Assembly: GCA_021202635.1 (NCBI GenBank)
Contig: JAJQCQ010000001.1
Span: 1-53,749 of the forward strand
From: Lachnospiraceae bacterium
GTDB lineage: Bacteria; Bacillota; Clostridia; Lachnospirales; Lachnospiraceae
DNA length: 53,749 nt
Direction: 5' to 3'
Positions 42,756 to 52,565 of this stretch are shown here, one piece after another (the first letter of the stretch is position 1; each line of letters opens with the position of its first letter). Position numbers and translations under genes: made by a program. The notes beneath the pieces were generated by a model. The model did no database searches, was not told the origin of the DNA, and saw nothing but the letters and a program-made list of their open reading frames with translations.

Positions 42756-44591
42756 TTATCCGGCATCATACTGCACCTTCCACGTTTCATAATAACGCCC
42801 TTTCATCCGCATCAGTTCTTCATGTGTCCCGCGTTCCGCGATTTGCCCATTCTCCAGTACAATAATCTCATCCGCATGACGAACCGCGGATATCCGGTGC
42901 GCGATGATAATTTTCGAAGACGGCAGATTCTCTCTCAGATTCTGCCACACCAGCCGCTCCGTCTCCATATCCAGCGCGGAGGTCGCGTCATCCAGCACCA
43001 GCACCGGTGCCTTCCGTGCGAGCGCCCGCGCAATGCTGATGCGCTGCTTCTGCCCGCCGGAAAGACCGACGCCGCGCTCTCCGATCACAGTATCTGCTTT
43101 CCGGCTCAGCTGATCCACAAACTCTGCCGCGTCAGAACGCTTCAGAGCCCATGCAACGGTACTATCCTCAATCTCCTCCCGCCGCCCGATGCGGATATTT
43201 TCCTTCACTGAATCGGAAAACAGAAATAATTCCTGCGGAACCACCGCCATGGAAGCGCGCAGCTGTGAGAGGGGAAGTGTTCGGATATCTACACCATCCA
43301 GAAGAATCCGTCCTTCCGTCACGTCATAAAAGCGCTGAAGCAGGTTCACCATTGTCGTTTTTCCGGTGCCGGTCATTCCCATAATACCGAGCGTCTGCCC
43401 CGGTCTGAGGTTCAGGTTAATATCATGCAGAATTTCGTCAGTCACGGACGAATTCTTCGCAGCAGCGCGTTCTGCCCCCGCCGGGTTATGCCCCTCGCCG
43501 GGTGGCATCCCACGCTCCGCGCGGGATATTTCCCCCTCTTCGATTGTGGAACGCAGGTCTGCTTCCCTCATGGAAAAACTGACATGTTCAAACGTAATCT
43601 CCCCTTTTACCTCCGGCAGCGGCCGCGCGTCCGGCGCTTCGGTCAGACTGGCCTGCGCATCCGCTACCTTCCGCATCTTTTTCCAGGAAGCCACGGCTGC
43701 CGCAATATCATTGCTCAGCCAGCCAACGCACTCCATCGGCCAGATGATTTCATTCGCATACTCCAGAAACGCCCCCAGACCGCCCAGCGTCAGCCGTCCT
43801 CCGATCACCATCAGGCCGCCGACCACCACGATCGCAAACAGCATCACCTTTCCCAGGAAGGTGACTGCCGGTTCATATTTCGCGCGAAGCTTCGCCTGGT
43901 TCATATTCAGCTCGTAAAAGCGCTGATTATGCCCGCTGAATTTCTCAATCTCATACTCTTCCTTCGCAAAAGCCTTCACGGTACGCACCCCGGCGATACA
44001 TTCCTGCGCGACCGTATTCAGCTCGGCAGTTTCCTCGCTGATCTGATCGTAAACGCCGCCCAGCTCGTTTTCCATATGCAGCGCACAGTAACCAATCAGA
44101 GGAACCACACAGATCGGCACAAGCGTCAGCCATGGATTAATACGCACCATGCAGACGATAGACAGGACCGTCACGATCACCGCTTCAAGCGCCAGTGAAC
44201 CAATAAATCCGGCCACCATCCAGACCTTATCCACATCATCCTTGATACGGGTCATCAGCTCTCCCGTATTATGGCTGTCAAAAAAATCAATCGAAAGCCC
44301 CTGTACATGATGGTACAGGTCTTTTCGCATCCGACAGCCGAGCCGGCAGCCGATACTGTCAAAGCCAAATTCCTTCACATACTGGAAGATGGCCCGCCCC
44401 AGACCGATCATAAGAATACCGCCAAGAAGCGACATCAGCCGGTCTTCCTGCCCGCCAACAATCACATCGTCAATCACGCTCTGCGTCAGCTGCGGCGCAA
44501 GCATCGATAAAGCCGTACTGATCAGCATAGCAGTCAGGCACAAAAGATACATTGGCAAATAACTTTTCATGTAGTGCAAAATCGATTTCAT
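42756..44591 (-). CDS. ABC exporter half-transporter with degenerate ATPase site
   Basis: 611 residues with six membrane helices and an ATPase domain. Walker A is IMGMTGTGKTTMV and the signature GLSGGQKQRISIARAL. Walker B reads VLVLDDATSALD, with Asp where the catalytic Glu is expected. That is the mark of the non-catalytic subunit in heterodimeric exporters such as LmrC or TM287. An about 45-residue insertion (ERGMPPGEGHNPAGAERAAA) precedes the ATPase core. First gene of the pair. Confidence 0.92.
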   Translation of the reverse strand: MKSILHYMKSYLPMYLLCLTAMLISTALSMLAPQLTQSVIDDVIVGGQEDRLMSLLGGILMIGLGRAIFQYVKEFGFDSIGCRLGCRMRKDLYHHVQGLSIDFFDSHNTGELMTRIKDDVDKVWMVAGFIGSLALEAVIVTVLSIVCMVRINPWLTLVPICVVPLIGYCALHMENELGGVYDQISEETAELNTVAQECIAGVRTVKAFAKEEYEIEKFSGHNQRFYELNMNQAKLRAKYEPAVTFLGKVMLFAIVVVGGLMVIGGRLTLGGLGAFLEYANEIIWPMECVGWLSNDIAAAVASWKKMRKVADAQASLTEAPDARPLPEVKGEITFEHVSFSMREADLRSTIEEGEISRAERGMPPGEGHNPAGAERAAAKNSSVTDEILHDINLNLRPGQTLGIMGMTGTGKTTMVNLLQRFYDVTEGRILLDGVDIRTLPLSQLRASMAVVPQELFLFSDSVKENIRIGRREEIEDSTVAWALKRSDAAEFVDQLSRKADTVIGERGVGLSGGQKQRISIARALARKAPVLVLDDATSALDMETERLVWQNLRENLPSSKIIIAHRISAVRHADEIIVLENGQIAERGTHEELMRMKGRYYETWKVQYDAG

Positions 44592-44696
44592 ACAAAGATA
44601 CTCCCTTCCAGGTACAAAGCTGCGCCTTTTAAGGAGTCCAGAAAATCAGATGAGCCGGGAAATTCCCGCTTATATGATATACAATCTGAAAAAACC

Positions 44697-44727
44697 AAAA
44701 AAGCTGCAGCCCCTACAGACTGCAGCC
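44697..44727 (-). terminator. Terminator after the small gene at 44784
   Basis: On the minus strand GCTGCAG and CTGCAGC enclose a 10-base loop and are followed by TTTTTT. Confidence 0.75.
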
Positions 44728-44783
44728 TACTATTTTCCAATCACCGACAGGCAAAATCTTCCTCTCATAAAACAGGGAAATTT

Positions 44784-44933
44784 CTACTCTCTATCAGTAA
44801 TCTCTCCGGAGGCAAACAATCTGCGAATGGTATGATACTCGTTATCAATAAATGCGTAGCCCGCAAAAAGCTCTGCATTCATAAACTGCTTATTCCGATC
44901 TGCGTATTTATTAAGATAAGCTTTCATCAACAT
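44784..44933 (-). CDS. Small protein of 49 residues
   Basis: From ATG 44933, with AAGGAGG 8 bases upstream, the frame encodes LMKAYLNKYADRNKQFMNAE then LFAGYAFIDNEYHTIRRLFA and ends GEITDRE. A perfect ribosome site, sensible composition and a terminator 60 bases downstream support a real gene. No family recognised; the sequence is hydrophilic and helix-prone. It lies between larB and the exporter pair. Confidence 0.6.
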   Translation of the reverse strand: MLMKAYLNKYADRNKQFMNAELFAGYAFIDNEYHTIRRLFASGEITDRE

Positions 44934-45029
44934 CGCACTGCCTCCTTTCTTTTATATACTTTTGGCATTGTAAAGCGAATTATGTGTCCTGTCAAGCATT
45001 TTTTCCATAGTCAAAACACTTTTTTCGCC

Positions 45030-45845
45030 CTATTTTCCACACGACTGCCGATTAATCCGCGCCGCCAGCACACCCGCGCCAAATCCGTTGTCAATGTTGA
45101 CAACACTGACGCCGCTTGCGCAGGAGTTCAGCATGGATAAGAGCGCCGCCAGACCGCCAAAATTCGTGCCATAGCCGACGCTCGTCGGCACTCCGATGAC
45201 CGGGCAGGCGACCAGACCGCCAATCACGCTCACCAGCGCGCCTTCCATCCCCGCGACCGCAATGATCACGTTCGCGTCCTCCAGCACCGGAAGGCGGTGC
45301 AGCAGACGATGTAGTCCCGCTACACCGACGTCATACACGCGCTCCACATAGCTGCCGTACAGCTCCGCCGTAATCGCAGCCTCCTCCGCGACCGGAAGAT
45401 CACTTGTCCCCGCCGCGACCACGACCACCTTGCCGTTTTTTTCCGTTTCTTCTGGAGCTGCAACCGCAATCCGTGAGGTTGGGTCATAGCGCAGGGAAAA
45501 CACCTGATCTGCGGCATCGTTTTCACGATGAGAGGACGTTTCTCCATGAGCGTTCAGCGCCTCTCTCACCTTCGCCTCTTTTTCCCCGGACAGGCGCGTG
45601 ACCATAATGTTTTTTACGCCGCGCTCTGTCATGGCCCGCAGGATACCCGCGATCTGCTCCGCAGTCTTTCCTTCGCCGTAAATCACTTCCGGCATCCCCT
45701 GCCGGACACTTCGGTGCAGGTCAATATCCGCATAATTGCCCACCAGCATATCCGGCTGCATCCGAATATCTTCCATCGCCTGCTCGGGCGTCCGGGTGCC
45801 GTCGCTCACCTGCCGCAATAATTCATAAATGCCCTGATTATCCAT
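45030..45845 (-). CDS. larB: Pyridinium-3,5-biscarboxylic acid mononucleotide synthase LarB
   Basis: 271 residues from ATG 45845 (AGGACGTG upstream); the frame stays open to 45947, but the extra 34 residues are atypical. LarB landmarks: [20 protein letters not shown] at the start, [50 protein letters not shown] and [20 protein letters not shown]. LarB starts nickel-pincer cofactor synthesis for lactate racemase-type enzymes by carboxylating NaAD. Neither larC nor larE is in the window. Confidence 0.9.
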   Translation of the reverse strand: MDNQGIYELLRQVSDGTRTPEQAMEDIRMQPDMLVGNYADIDLHRSVRQGMPEVIYGEGKTAEQIAGILRAMTERGVKNIMVTRLSGEKEAKVREALNAHGETSSHRENDAADQVFSLRYDPTSRIAVAAPEETEKNGKVVVVAAGTSDLPVAEEAAITAELYGSYVERVYDVGVAGLHRLLHRLPVLEDANVIIAVAGMEGALVSVIGGLVACPVIGVPTSVGYGTNFGGLAALLSMLNSCASGVSVVNIDNGFGAGVLAARINRQSCGK

Positions 45846-45949
45846 AAATTCACGTCCTGTATTCTGCCATTGCCGCGCTGGTGTAAAACCACGTTTTACT
45901 GCTTCCGCCATTTTATCCGGCAAAAAAAACAGATCATACGTTTTCATAC

Positions 45950-45974
45950 GTACTTCGCAGCAAGTGCGAAGTAC
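45950..45974. terminator. Hairpin between FGGY kinase and larB
   Basis: GTACTTCGC pairs perfectly with GCGAAGTAC around AGCAAGT. The same CGC-AGCAAGT-GCG core is found in the 4512-4547 hairpin. No T-run follows, so a plain terminator is uncertain. Confidence 0.4.
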
Positions 45975-46002
45975 TATCCCAAATAGCTGCAGCAGATCAC
46001 AC

Positions 46003-47607
46003 TCAGATCGCCTCTACCGCTGCCTTTTCGATCGCGATACCGGCCTTAAAGCTCTCAATATAAGCGTCAAAGCCTGCCACATCCTCCGGGTCCGGCTTAA
46101 TCTCTACGCCTTCGCTGCCCGCGAATACACTCTCATTCAGGAAGGTATCCAGCGATTCGCCTTCTTTTTTGTTCACCAGGTAGGAAGCCAGAATTGCCAT
46201 CCCCCATGGGCCGCCCTCACCTGCGGTCTCCATGACAGATACCGGAGAGTCCATCGCCGCCGCAAGGATGCTCTGTCCTACGCCCTTGGTCTTAAACAGG
46301 CCGCCGTGTCCCATGATGCGGTCAACCTGCACATCCTCATTTTTAAGGAGAAGGTCAAGGCCGATTTTCAGGGTCGCCAGTGATGCGTACAGGTTCGCGC
46401 GCATAAAGTTTGCCAGGGTGAACTTCGCGTCCGGGGTGCGAACCATAAGCGGACGTCCCTCATTAAGACCAGTCACCGGCTCACCCGCAAAATAATTGTA
46501 CGCAACAACGCCGCCGCAGTCCTTATCCCCTTCGAGCGCCTTATTGTAAAGCGTTCCAAACAGCCGGTCCATATCGACTTCTACACCAAATGCCTCTGAA
46601 AATTCACGGAACAGCCCCACCCAGGCATTCAGGTCAGAGGTACAGTTGTTGCAGTGAACCATCGCCACCGCGTCGCCGGTCGGGGTCGTCACCATATCAA
46701 TCTCCGGATAGGCCTTAGAAAGCTCCTTTTCCAGGACAATCATTGCAAATACGGACGTACCGGCCGATACATTACCCGTGCGAACCGCCACGCTATTTGT
46801 CGCCGCCATGCCGGTGCCAGCGTCACCTTCCGGCGGAGCAATCGGAATGCCGGCTTTCAGCATACCGGACACATCCAGCTTCTTCGCGCCCTCCTCCGTC
46901 AGGACGCCAGCATCCTCGCCCGCGAGAAGTGCCTTCGGCAGAATGTCCCGCAGCTTCCACGGATACCCCTTCGGCGCCACCAGCGCGTCAAACTGATCAA
47001 TCATCTTCTGATTATAATCTCGGATCTCACTGTCAATCGGGAACATACCGGACGCATCGCCAATGCCGATCACCTTCTGACCGGTCATCTGCCAGTGAAT
47101 ATAGCCCGCCAGCGTCGTGAAGAACGCCACATCCTTCACATGCTCCTCACCATTCAGGATCGCCTGATAGAGATGAGAAATGCTCCATCTCTGCGGGATA
47201 TTAAACTGAAACAGATCAAACAATTCCTTCGAAGCCTGCTCTGTGATTGTATTTCTCCAGGTGCGGAACGGCACCAGAAGCTCATCATTTTTATCAAATG
47301 CAAGATAACCATGCATCATCGCGCTGAAACCGATCGCTGCAAGGTTCTCAACTACAATGCCGTATTTTTTCCTTACATCCGCCGCCAGATCACTGTAGCA
47401 ATCCTGAAGACCTCCCCAGATCGCGTCCATACTGTACGTCCAGACTCCGTTTACAAGCTGGTTCTCCCACTCATGGCTGCCGGAAGCAATCGGCTGGTTT
47501 GCTTCATCCACCAGCACTGCTTTAATCCTGGTAGAACCGAATTCTATACCGAGCACGGCTTTTCCGTTCTCGATCGTACTCTTTGCTTTTGCCGCGTCAA
47601 AGCTCAT
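46003..47607 (-). CDS. FGGY-family carbohydrate kinase
   Basis: 534 residues. The N-terminal phosphate loop [19 protein letters not shown] (about 17-35) and the C-terminal ATP-binding segment [20 protein letters not shown] (about 420-439) mark the FGGY sugar kinase fold. Other landmarks: [32 protein letters not shown]. It resembles AraB/ribulokinase-like members in Lachnospiraceae, but the substrate is not fixed by neighbours. AGGAGGAGATT precedes the ATG. Confidence 0.85.
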   Translation of the reverse strand: MSFDAAKAKSTIENGKAVLGIEFGSTRIKAVLVDEANQPIASGSHEWENQLVNGVWTYSMDAIWGGLQDCYSDLAADVRKKYGIVVENLAAIGFSAMMHGYLAFDKNDELLVPFRTWRNTITEQASKELFDLFQFNIPQRWSISHLYQAILNGEEHVKDVAFFTTLAGYIHWQMTGQKVIGIGDASGMFPIDSEIRDYNQKMIDQFDALVAPKGYPWKLRDILPKALLAGEDAGVLTEEGAKKLDVSGMLKAGIPIAPPEGDAGTGMAATNSVAVRTGNVSAGTSVFAMIVLEKELSKAYPEIDMVTTPTGDAVAMVHCNNCTSDLNAWVGLFREFSEAFGVEVDMDRLFGTLYNKALEGDKDCGGVVAYNYFAGEPVTGLNEGRPLMVRTPDAKFTLANFMRANLYASLATLKIGLDLLLKNEDVQVDRIMGHGGLFKTKGVGQSILAAAMDSPVSVMETAGEGGPWGMAILASYLVNKKEGESLDTFLNESVFAGSEGVEIKPDPEDVAGFDAYIESFKAGIAIEKAAVEAI

Positions 47608-47805
47608 TGAAATCTCCTCCTGTTTTCTGATGAAACCCGCATGCCCACACGACGGGTATGCAACATATGTAAAATTTCTGACGATTCAAAACGCTCCTCC
47701 CTGTCATCGTTCTGAATCGCTGTAAATCGCTACGGATATCATACAAAATTCGAAGACATATTGCAAGCAGATTTTAGACAACAGTTTCAAACATCATCCT
47801 CTCAT

Positions 47806-50800
47806 CTATGTTTCCTCTATCTGCCCCAGTATTTCCTCCTGTCCTTCAAGCAGGTAAGCTTTCCCGCCCTTTTGCGGTGCGTTCAGATAATTCTCATGCA
47901 AATCCTTCTGCATCAGACGCAGCTCCTCCTGCAGTCCTTTCGAAGAAAGACGCGATGCCCCCGCGCCAAAGATAATAACCTGCTCCAGCGCATCTGAGGT
48001 TGCTACCGTCACATGGTATTTGCAGTTGATGGTGCGCACAGTTTTCTCGATATACTGGTCCGCCGTCTCTGCTTCTTTTGTATAAACAACATAAATGTTA
48101 TGATATTTGAGCACTTCCGTATTATGATTTGCGACCCGATAGGCGTCAAACACCACAATCAGGCGATTGTTTTTATATCCCTGATAATTGCACATCAGGT
48201 CAAGCAACCGCCCGCGGGCGCTCTCCAGGCTGATTTTTGCCAGTTCCTTCAGCTCGTCCCACGCAAAAATAACGTTGTAGCCATCCACCAGCAGGCATTC
48301 CTCCAGTTCCTCCTGATTTGTTTTTTTCCTGCGCGTAGTCTGCGTCACTTCGTATCCTGCCCAGCCGGAATCCTGCCGGGAGCGCCCATTCTTTCCATAC
48401 GCAAACCGTTTCCGCTCACGGTCCGCTGTGCCATAGGTACGCTCAAAAATTGCCCGGAGCTCGTCATCCTCAGCGCCGCTAAGCGCAGCGCGATTCTCCG
48501 CGCGTCCCGCTGCATTCGCGTTTTCCGCTCTGGAATGCCCCGCTGCCGTGTTTCCCGCCGCAAAAGGGTCCGCTCCTGTGCCTCCCCCTTCCAAGCCTGA
48601 CGCACCCTGGCCTTCGGCAGCTTTCCGTGCCTCCCCGGCGTAAGCGTCTGTCTCCGCGATATGAATGTAATTCGGCACGTCCTCCCAGTTCACAACAAAA
48701 CCTGCTCCATGTGCACAGAAAACCGAGCCGCATGGATTTTCCAGATCCGCCTGCGCGTCATAAGCGCGCGCTTCAATGACTTCCTGAGCATTGTGGCATT
48801 CCTCATACCCTTTCAGACTGCAAAACAGCCTGCCGCGCCCTTTTGTATAGGCCAGGACCTCGCTCTGATAGCCGCGCATGGTCACAACCGGCGCCGTACC
48901 CGTGATCAAAGCCATATCCGAAGCTTTTTCCATAGTACCGGCAGCCTCCATCAAAACCGGCGCATCCGCGTTCCCATACATACGCTGAATGTCTGAGAGC
49001 GCCCGGCCGACCGTTTCCATCGGAACCTCGAGCCGAAAGCGGTAAACCGGTTCGAGTAGGATGGATTGTGCCCGGCAAAGACCCTGCCGCACCGCGCGGT
49101 AGGTTGCCTGCCGGAAGTCGCCTCCCTCCGTATGCTTCTGATGCGCCCGCCCCGCGACCAGCGTAATTTTCATATCCGTAATTTCCGAGCCGGTCAGCAC
49201 TCCCAGGTGGCTCTTCTCTTCCAGATGCGTCAGAATCAGCCGCTGCCAGTTCAGCGCCAGCTCGTCCACACTGCACTTGCTCGCGAACTGCAAACCGCTG
49301 CCACGTTCGCCCGGTTCCAGTAAAAGATGCACCTCCGCGTAATGACGAAGCGGCTCAAAATGCCCCATCCCGACCACCGGCTCCGCAATCGTTTCGCGGT
49401 ACACAATACTGCCCTCGCCAAACGTCACCGCCAGGCCAAAGCGTTCCCGGATCACATTCTGTAAAATCTCCGTCTGCACCTCACCCATCAGCTGTGCGTG
49501 AATCTCACCGGTATCCATCTCGCCCGCAGCGCCGTCCGTTGCAGTGAGGGGGTGAGAGGATGCTCCCGCAGCCCATGTGATATGCAGCTCCGGCTCTTCC
49601 TCTTCTAACTGCTTTAACTGCCGAAACGCCCGGTGTACATCCGTCCCTTCCGGAAGCGAAATCCGATACGACAGCACCGGCTCCAGAAGCGGCAGCTCCG
49701 CCTCCGGTTCCATCCCGAGCCCTTCTCCCGCATAGGTATGCTCCAGCCCCGTGACCGCGCAGAGCATCCCTGCCGAAGCCTCAGGCACCGCCTCGTAACT
49801 CTCTCCCGACAAAATACGGATCTGATTGACCTTTTCCGTCCAGATTTCACGCCCTGGCGCAGCTTCCTTTTCCAGCCCCGTTGACGGTAACGGCTGTTCT
49901 TTTCCTGCCACCGCCTTTTGATTCGTCAGGACATCCTTCACCCGCAGCGTCCCGCCGGTAATCTTCATATGTGTCAGACGGTTTCCCTGCGCATCACGCG
50001 TGATTTTATACACCCGCGCACCAAATTCAGCCGAATATTCTCCGGGCATGGAATACGTCTGAATCCCTTCCAGAAGCTCCTCCACGCCTTTTAGCCGCAG
50101 CGCGGAACCAAAAAAGCACGGGAAAATCCTCCGTTCTGCCACCATGCGCCGAATCCTTTCTGTTCCAATCCTCTCGCCCGCCGCATACAGCTCCAAAAGC
50201 TCATCGTCACACATCGCCAGATTTTCCTGAAACTCTTCTGTATCCGTATAACACACCGCACCGGCATCGTTTCCTGCATTCACAGCCTCTCCGCCAAGCC
50301 CCATATGCTTCATTCCGTCTGCTCCGGTAAAATCTGCACACCGCTCATCCAGCCGGCTTTTCAGCTCCGCCAGCAAAGCCTCCCGATCCGTTCCCGGCTG
50401 ATCCATCTTATTCACAAACAAAAAAACAGGAACCTCATAACGCGTCAGCAGCCGCCAGAGCGTCTCCACATGACTCTGCACTCCGTCCGCCCCGCTGATC
50501 ACCAATACCGCGTAATCCAGCACCTGAAGTGTCCGCTCCATCTCTGCCGAAAAATCCACATGGCCCGGTGTGTCTAACAGAGTCATCGTAAGCTCCGGCA
50601 GCTCCACGCACGTCTGCTTCGAAAAAATTGTAATTCCCCGGGCGCGCTCCAATTCGAAATTGTCAAAAAACGCATCCTTATGATCCACGCGTCCCAGGCT
50701 GCGAATCCTGCCAGTTAAATACAGGATTCCTTCCGCCAGGGTCGTTTTCCCGGCATCTACATGAGCCAAAAGACCAGCACATACCCTTCTTTTTTCCACC

Positions 50801-50811
50801 TGTTCGCCCAT
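47806..50811 (-). CDS. Tet(M)-like ribosomal GTPase fused to a YacP/Rae1-type NYN nuclease
   Basis: 1001 residues. The first about 690 match ribosomal protection proteins and EF-G: G1 AGLLAHVDAGKTTLAEGI, G2 RARGITIFSK, G3 LLDTPGHVDFSAEME, G4 FVNKMDQ, then EF-G domains II-V. An Ala/Gly/Glu-rich linker (about 735-825) leads to a NYN domain (about 835-1001) with the acidic residues in LLVDGYNVIFAWDEL, LIVVFDAYR and VATSDALEQVII. YacP/Rae1 cuts mRNA in the ribosomal A site, so joining it to an A-site-binding GTPase makes mechanistic sense. Tetracycline resistance is not implied. Confidence 0.85.
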   Translation of the reverse strand: MGEQVEKRRVCAGLLAHVDAGKTTLAEGILYLTGRIRSLGRVDHKDAFFDNFELERARGITIFSKQTCVELPELTMTLLDTPGHVDFSAEMERTLQVLDYAVLVISGADGVQSHVETLWRLLTRYEVPVFLFVNKMDQPGTDREALLAELKSRLDERCADFTGADGMKHMGLGGEAVNAGNDAGAVCYTDTEEFQENLAMCDDELLELYAAGERIGTERIRRMVAERRIFPCFFGSALRLKGVEELLEGIQTYSMPGEYSAEFGARVYKITRDAQGNRLTHMKITGGTLRVKDVLTNQKAVAGKEQPLPSTGLEKEAAPGREIWTEKVNQIRILSGESYEAVPEASAGMLCAVTGLEHTYAGEGLGMEPEAELPLLEPVLSYRISLPEGTDVHRAFRQLKQLEEEEPELHITWAAGASSHPLTATDGAAGEMDTGEIHAQLMGEVQTEILQNVIRERFGLAVTFGEGSIVYRETIAEPVVGMGHFEPLRHYAEVHLLLEPGERGSGLQFASKCSVDELALNWQRLILTHLEEKSHLGVLTGSEITDMKITLVAGRAHQKHTEGGDFRQATYRAVRQGLCRAQSILLEPVYRFRLEVPMETVGRALSDIQRMYGNADAPVLMEAAGTMEKASDMALITGTAPVVTMRGYQSEVLAYTKGRGRLFCSLKGYEECHNAQEVIEARAYDAQADLENPCGSVFCAHGAGFVVNWEDVPNYIHIAETDAYAGEARKAAEGQGASGLEGGGTGADPFAAGNTAAGHSRAENANAAGRAENRAALSGAEDDELRAIFERTYGTADRERKRFAYGKNGRSRQDSGWAGYEVTQTTRRKKTNQEELEECLLVDGYNVIFAWDELKELAKISLESARGRLLDLMCNYQGYKNNRLIVVFDAYRVANHNTEVLKYHNIYVVYTKEAETADQYIEKTVRTINCKYHVTVATSDALEQVIIFGAGASRLSSKGLQEELRLMQKDLHENYLNAPQKGGKAYLLEGQEEILGQIEET

Positions 50812-50865
50812 AAAAATGCCTCCTCCGGCAAAAAATAAACTGCTTTTATTCTATCACATGTCCGT

Positions 50866-50915
50866 ACTCGCACAGCGAGTATGGACGCAGGCCGCGCCAT
50901 TGTGCGAAGCACAAT
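50866..50915. repeat. Pair of small hairpins upstream of the GTPase-NYN gene
   Basis: ACTCGC-ACA-GCGAGT (50866-50880) and ATTGTGC-GAA-GCACAAT (50899-50915) stand in tandem in the 182-base gap. They may be leader structures of the GTPase gene or REP-like debris. No further gene is seen in the gap. Confidence 0.4.
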
Positions 50916-50993
50916 TCTGCATGCGCGGTTTTCATTGTATCACAGGAGAAGGCCATCGTCGAGAGGCTATTCCGAAAATACTATATGGCTGTT

Positions 50994-51194
50994 TTAATTC
51001 TTTTTCGGCAATTTCGGATAAATATGCAAACTGGTTTCACCATTCGGAGCTCGATATACTGTTATTTTTTCCATAACCTTTTTTCCACATTTCATCTTCT
51101 CCGCGGGAGTAAATCCATCATAATTATCAAGGATATGCTGGGTTGTCGACACAATATCTGCTTCCGTGTATTGTGTATGACATTGCTCAGACAT
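50994..51194 (-). CDS. Small conserved hypothetical protein
   Basis: 66 residues: CHTQYTEADIVSTTQHILDN then GFTPAEKMKCGKKVMEKITV and ETSLHIYPKLPKKN. AAAGGAGG lies further upstream and AAGAGG directly at the ATG. Composition is coding-like and hydrophilic. I do not recognise the family. It sits between the GTPase-NYN gene and the GH42 remnant. Confidence 0.45.
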   Translation of the reverse strand: MSEQCHTQYTEADIVSTTQHILDNYDGFTPAEKMKCGKKVMEKITVYRAPNGETSLHIYPKLPKKN

Positions 51195-51239
51195 CCTCTT
51201 TTCAAGTTCCTCCTTTATTTAATCTGACTGGCAGCGCCG

Positions 51240-51940
51240 CCGCTGCCCTCATCTGCCGCCTATCATTCCGTGCTTTATCCGCTCTGCTCCATGTGGGATC
51301 CGATCGTTGCACCAAGCTTCGATGAGGATAGCAGGATGCGCTATCTTGCATGGCTGGAACGACAATATGGCTCTATCGATGCACTCAATGCTGCTTATCA
51401 TACCAGTCATGCTTCCTTTGAAGATATGCAAAAAGAGGATTACTGGTTTTCCTGCGCATATCCGGACGATTCCCTTTATACAAAGGATGAACTGGACAAA
51501 CACAGTCTTTCTGTTCTTACGAAACAAAAGCGGAAAATGACACCATCGCCACCTGGCTCAGTGACGGCTCTGGCGCAATTGTGAAAAATACCATTGGCAA
51601 AGGGGTGGTCTATTCCTTTGGTTTTGCCTATGGTTACAGCTACTGTGCCAAAGGTATCCCACACGTTCCGTTCTCAGAAAAAAATAATGAGCTGTATCCC
51701 GTACAGCTCATGAAAACAAATATTCTGGAGCAGATCCTGAATGCACGCAGAATTATACAACCCCCGTTCCACGGAAAAGGTATTGAAACAGCGTATTTTG
51801 AAAATGCCATCATTATCGTCAATCACACGCCTCATCCCGTGAATCTGGATGAGTTTTCAGATAAACCCATACACTACCAGCAGGATGCTGGAGGCTCCCT
51901 GCTGCTTCCGCACATGGCCGCCGCAATATTTACAGAATGA
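51240..51940 (+). pseudogene. GH42-type beta-galactosidase remnant
   Basis: One frame encodes DPIVAPSFDEDSRMRYLAWL then ERQYGSIDALNAAYHTSHAS, typical of the catalytic barrel of GH42-like galactosidases. After a frame change at about 51525 another frame encodes DTIATWLSDGSGAIVKNTIG to NHTPHPVNLDEFSDKPIH and a stop at 51938, the C-terminal region. The N-terminal half and the segment between are missing (full length about 650-700 residues). Confidence 0.6.
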
Positions 51941-51974
51941 CCCGATGTTTTATCCTGGCAAAATGATTATTCCG

Positions 51975-52019
51975 GACGATTTTCATGCGCTGAAGCGCGT
52001 TCAGCGCATGAAAATCGTC
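51975..52019. repeat. Perfect inverted repeat with 20-base arms
   Basis: The left arm (51975-51994) is exactly mirrored by the right arm (52000-52019) around GCGCG; arms start GACGATTTTC and end ATGCGCTGAA. No T-run follows. It lies just after the GH42 remnant. Such a long perfect hairpin is a substrate of SbcCD, which this genome encodes. Confidence 0.75.
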
Positions 52020-52105
52020 GTTTGGCAAAGCCAGTCCGCCGTTCATCTCATGCCCTTGTAAACACCGCTCGTTCACGACACACTGCATTGTCGCTTAAAA
52101 CAGAA

Positions 52106-52243
52106 TCATACCCGTGCGGCAGTGCCGAGATGAAGTTGTGGATTCTTATTCCTGCGGTCTGCCTCTCCTGCTGCAATACACATGCACGTTGTCAGAACCC
52201 CCACAAAGCCACCTGCACAAAAAGCAATAAAGTGTGTAAGCAT
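52106..52243 (-). CDS. DUF3789-like small membrane protein
   Basis: 45 residues from ATG 52243, with AGGAGG 8 bases upstream. One membrane helix (HFIAFCAGGFVGVLTTCMCI) followed by a polar tail (AAGEADRRNKNPQLHLG). This pattern matches the DUF3789 microproteins that are frequent in conjugative elements of Lachnospiraceae. Function unknown. Confidence 0.65.
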   Translation of the reverse strand: MLTHFIAFCAGGFVGVLTTCMCIAAGEADRRNKNPQLHLGTAARV

Positions 52244-52385
52244 AAAAGATTCCTCCTGCTCATAGACAAAAAAGACGCTCATTTTCTGAACGTCTTCCGG
52301 TGTATAGTTTCTATTCTGTTTTTTTATTTTATATCCGAGTAGTTTCCTATTCTTCTTTTCACTAAATTCATCTACGTTTACCTGT

Positions 52386-52565
52386 TCATGCTTTTTTCCT
52401 TCGATTTCGCTGTACAACTGCGCTTCTGAAAGCTTTCATCATCGCAGGAGAAAGTTCAGGACAATCTTCATCAAACTCGATTGGATATTTCACCACTTCC
52501 TCCGCTTCCCTGATTTCTTCTTCTGTAGGCAGTTGTCCCGGCTCAATAGAATATGTCTTGATCAT
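52386..52565 (-). CDS. brnA: BrnA-like antitoxin
   Basis: 59 residues from ATG 52565, overlapping the toxin's 3' end by 23 bases. It encodes IEPGQLPTEEEIREAEEVVK then YPIEFDEDCPELSPAMMKAF and a basic end (VVQRNRRKK). The DEDCPELSPAMxxAF segment is typical of the BrnA/CopG-like antitoxins paired with BrnT. The usual DNA-binding tail is short here. Second gene of the pair. Confidence 0.75.
   Translation of the reverse strand: MIKTYSIEPGQLPTEEEIREAEEVVKYPIEFDEDCPELSPAMMKAFRSAVVQRNRRKKA

Noticed and set aside
47806-50811. Tetracycline resistance gene
   Set aside because: The GTPase half resembles Tet(M)/Tet(O), but the long linker and NYN fusion mark a chromosomal translation-factor-like family, and resistance cannot be claimed.
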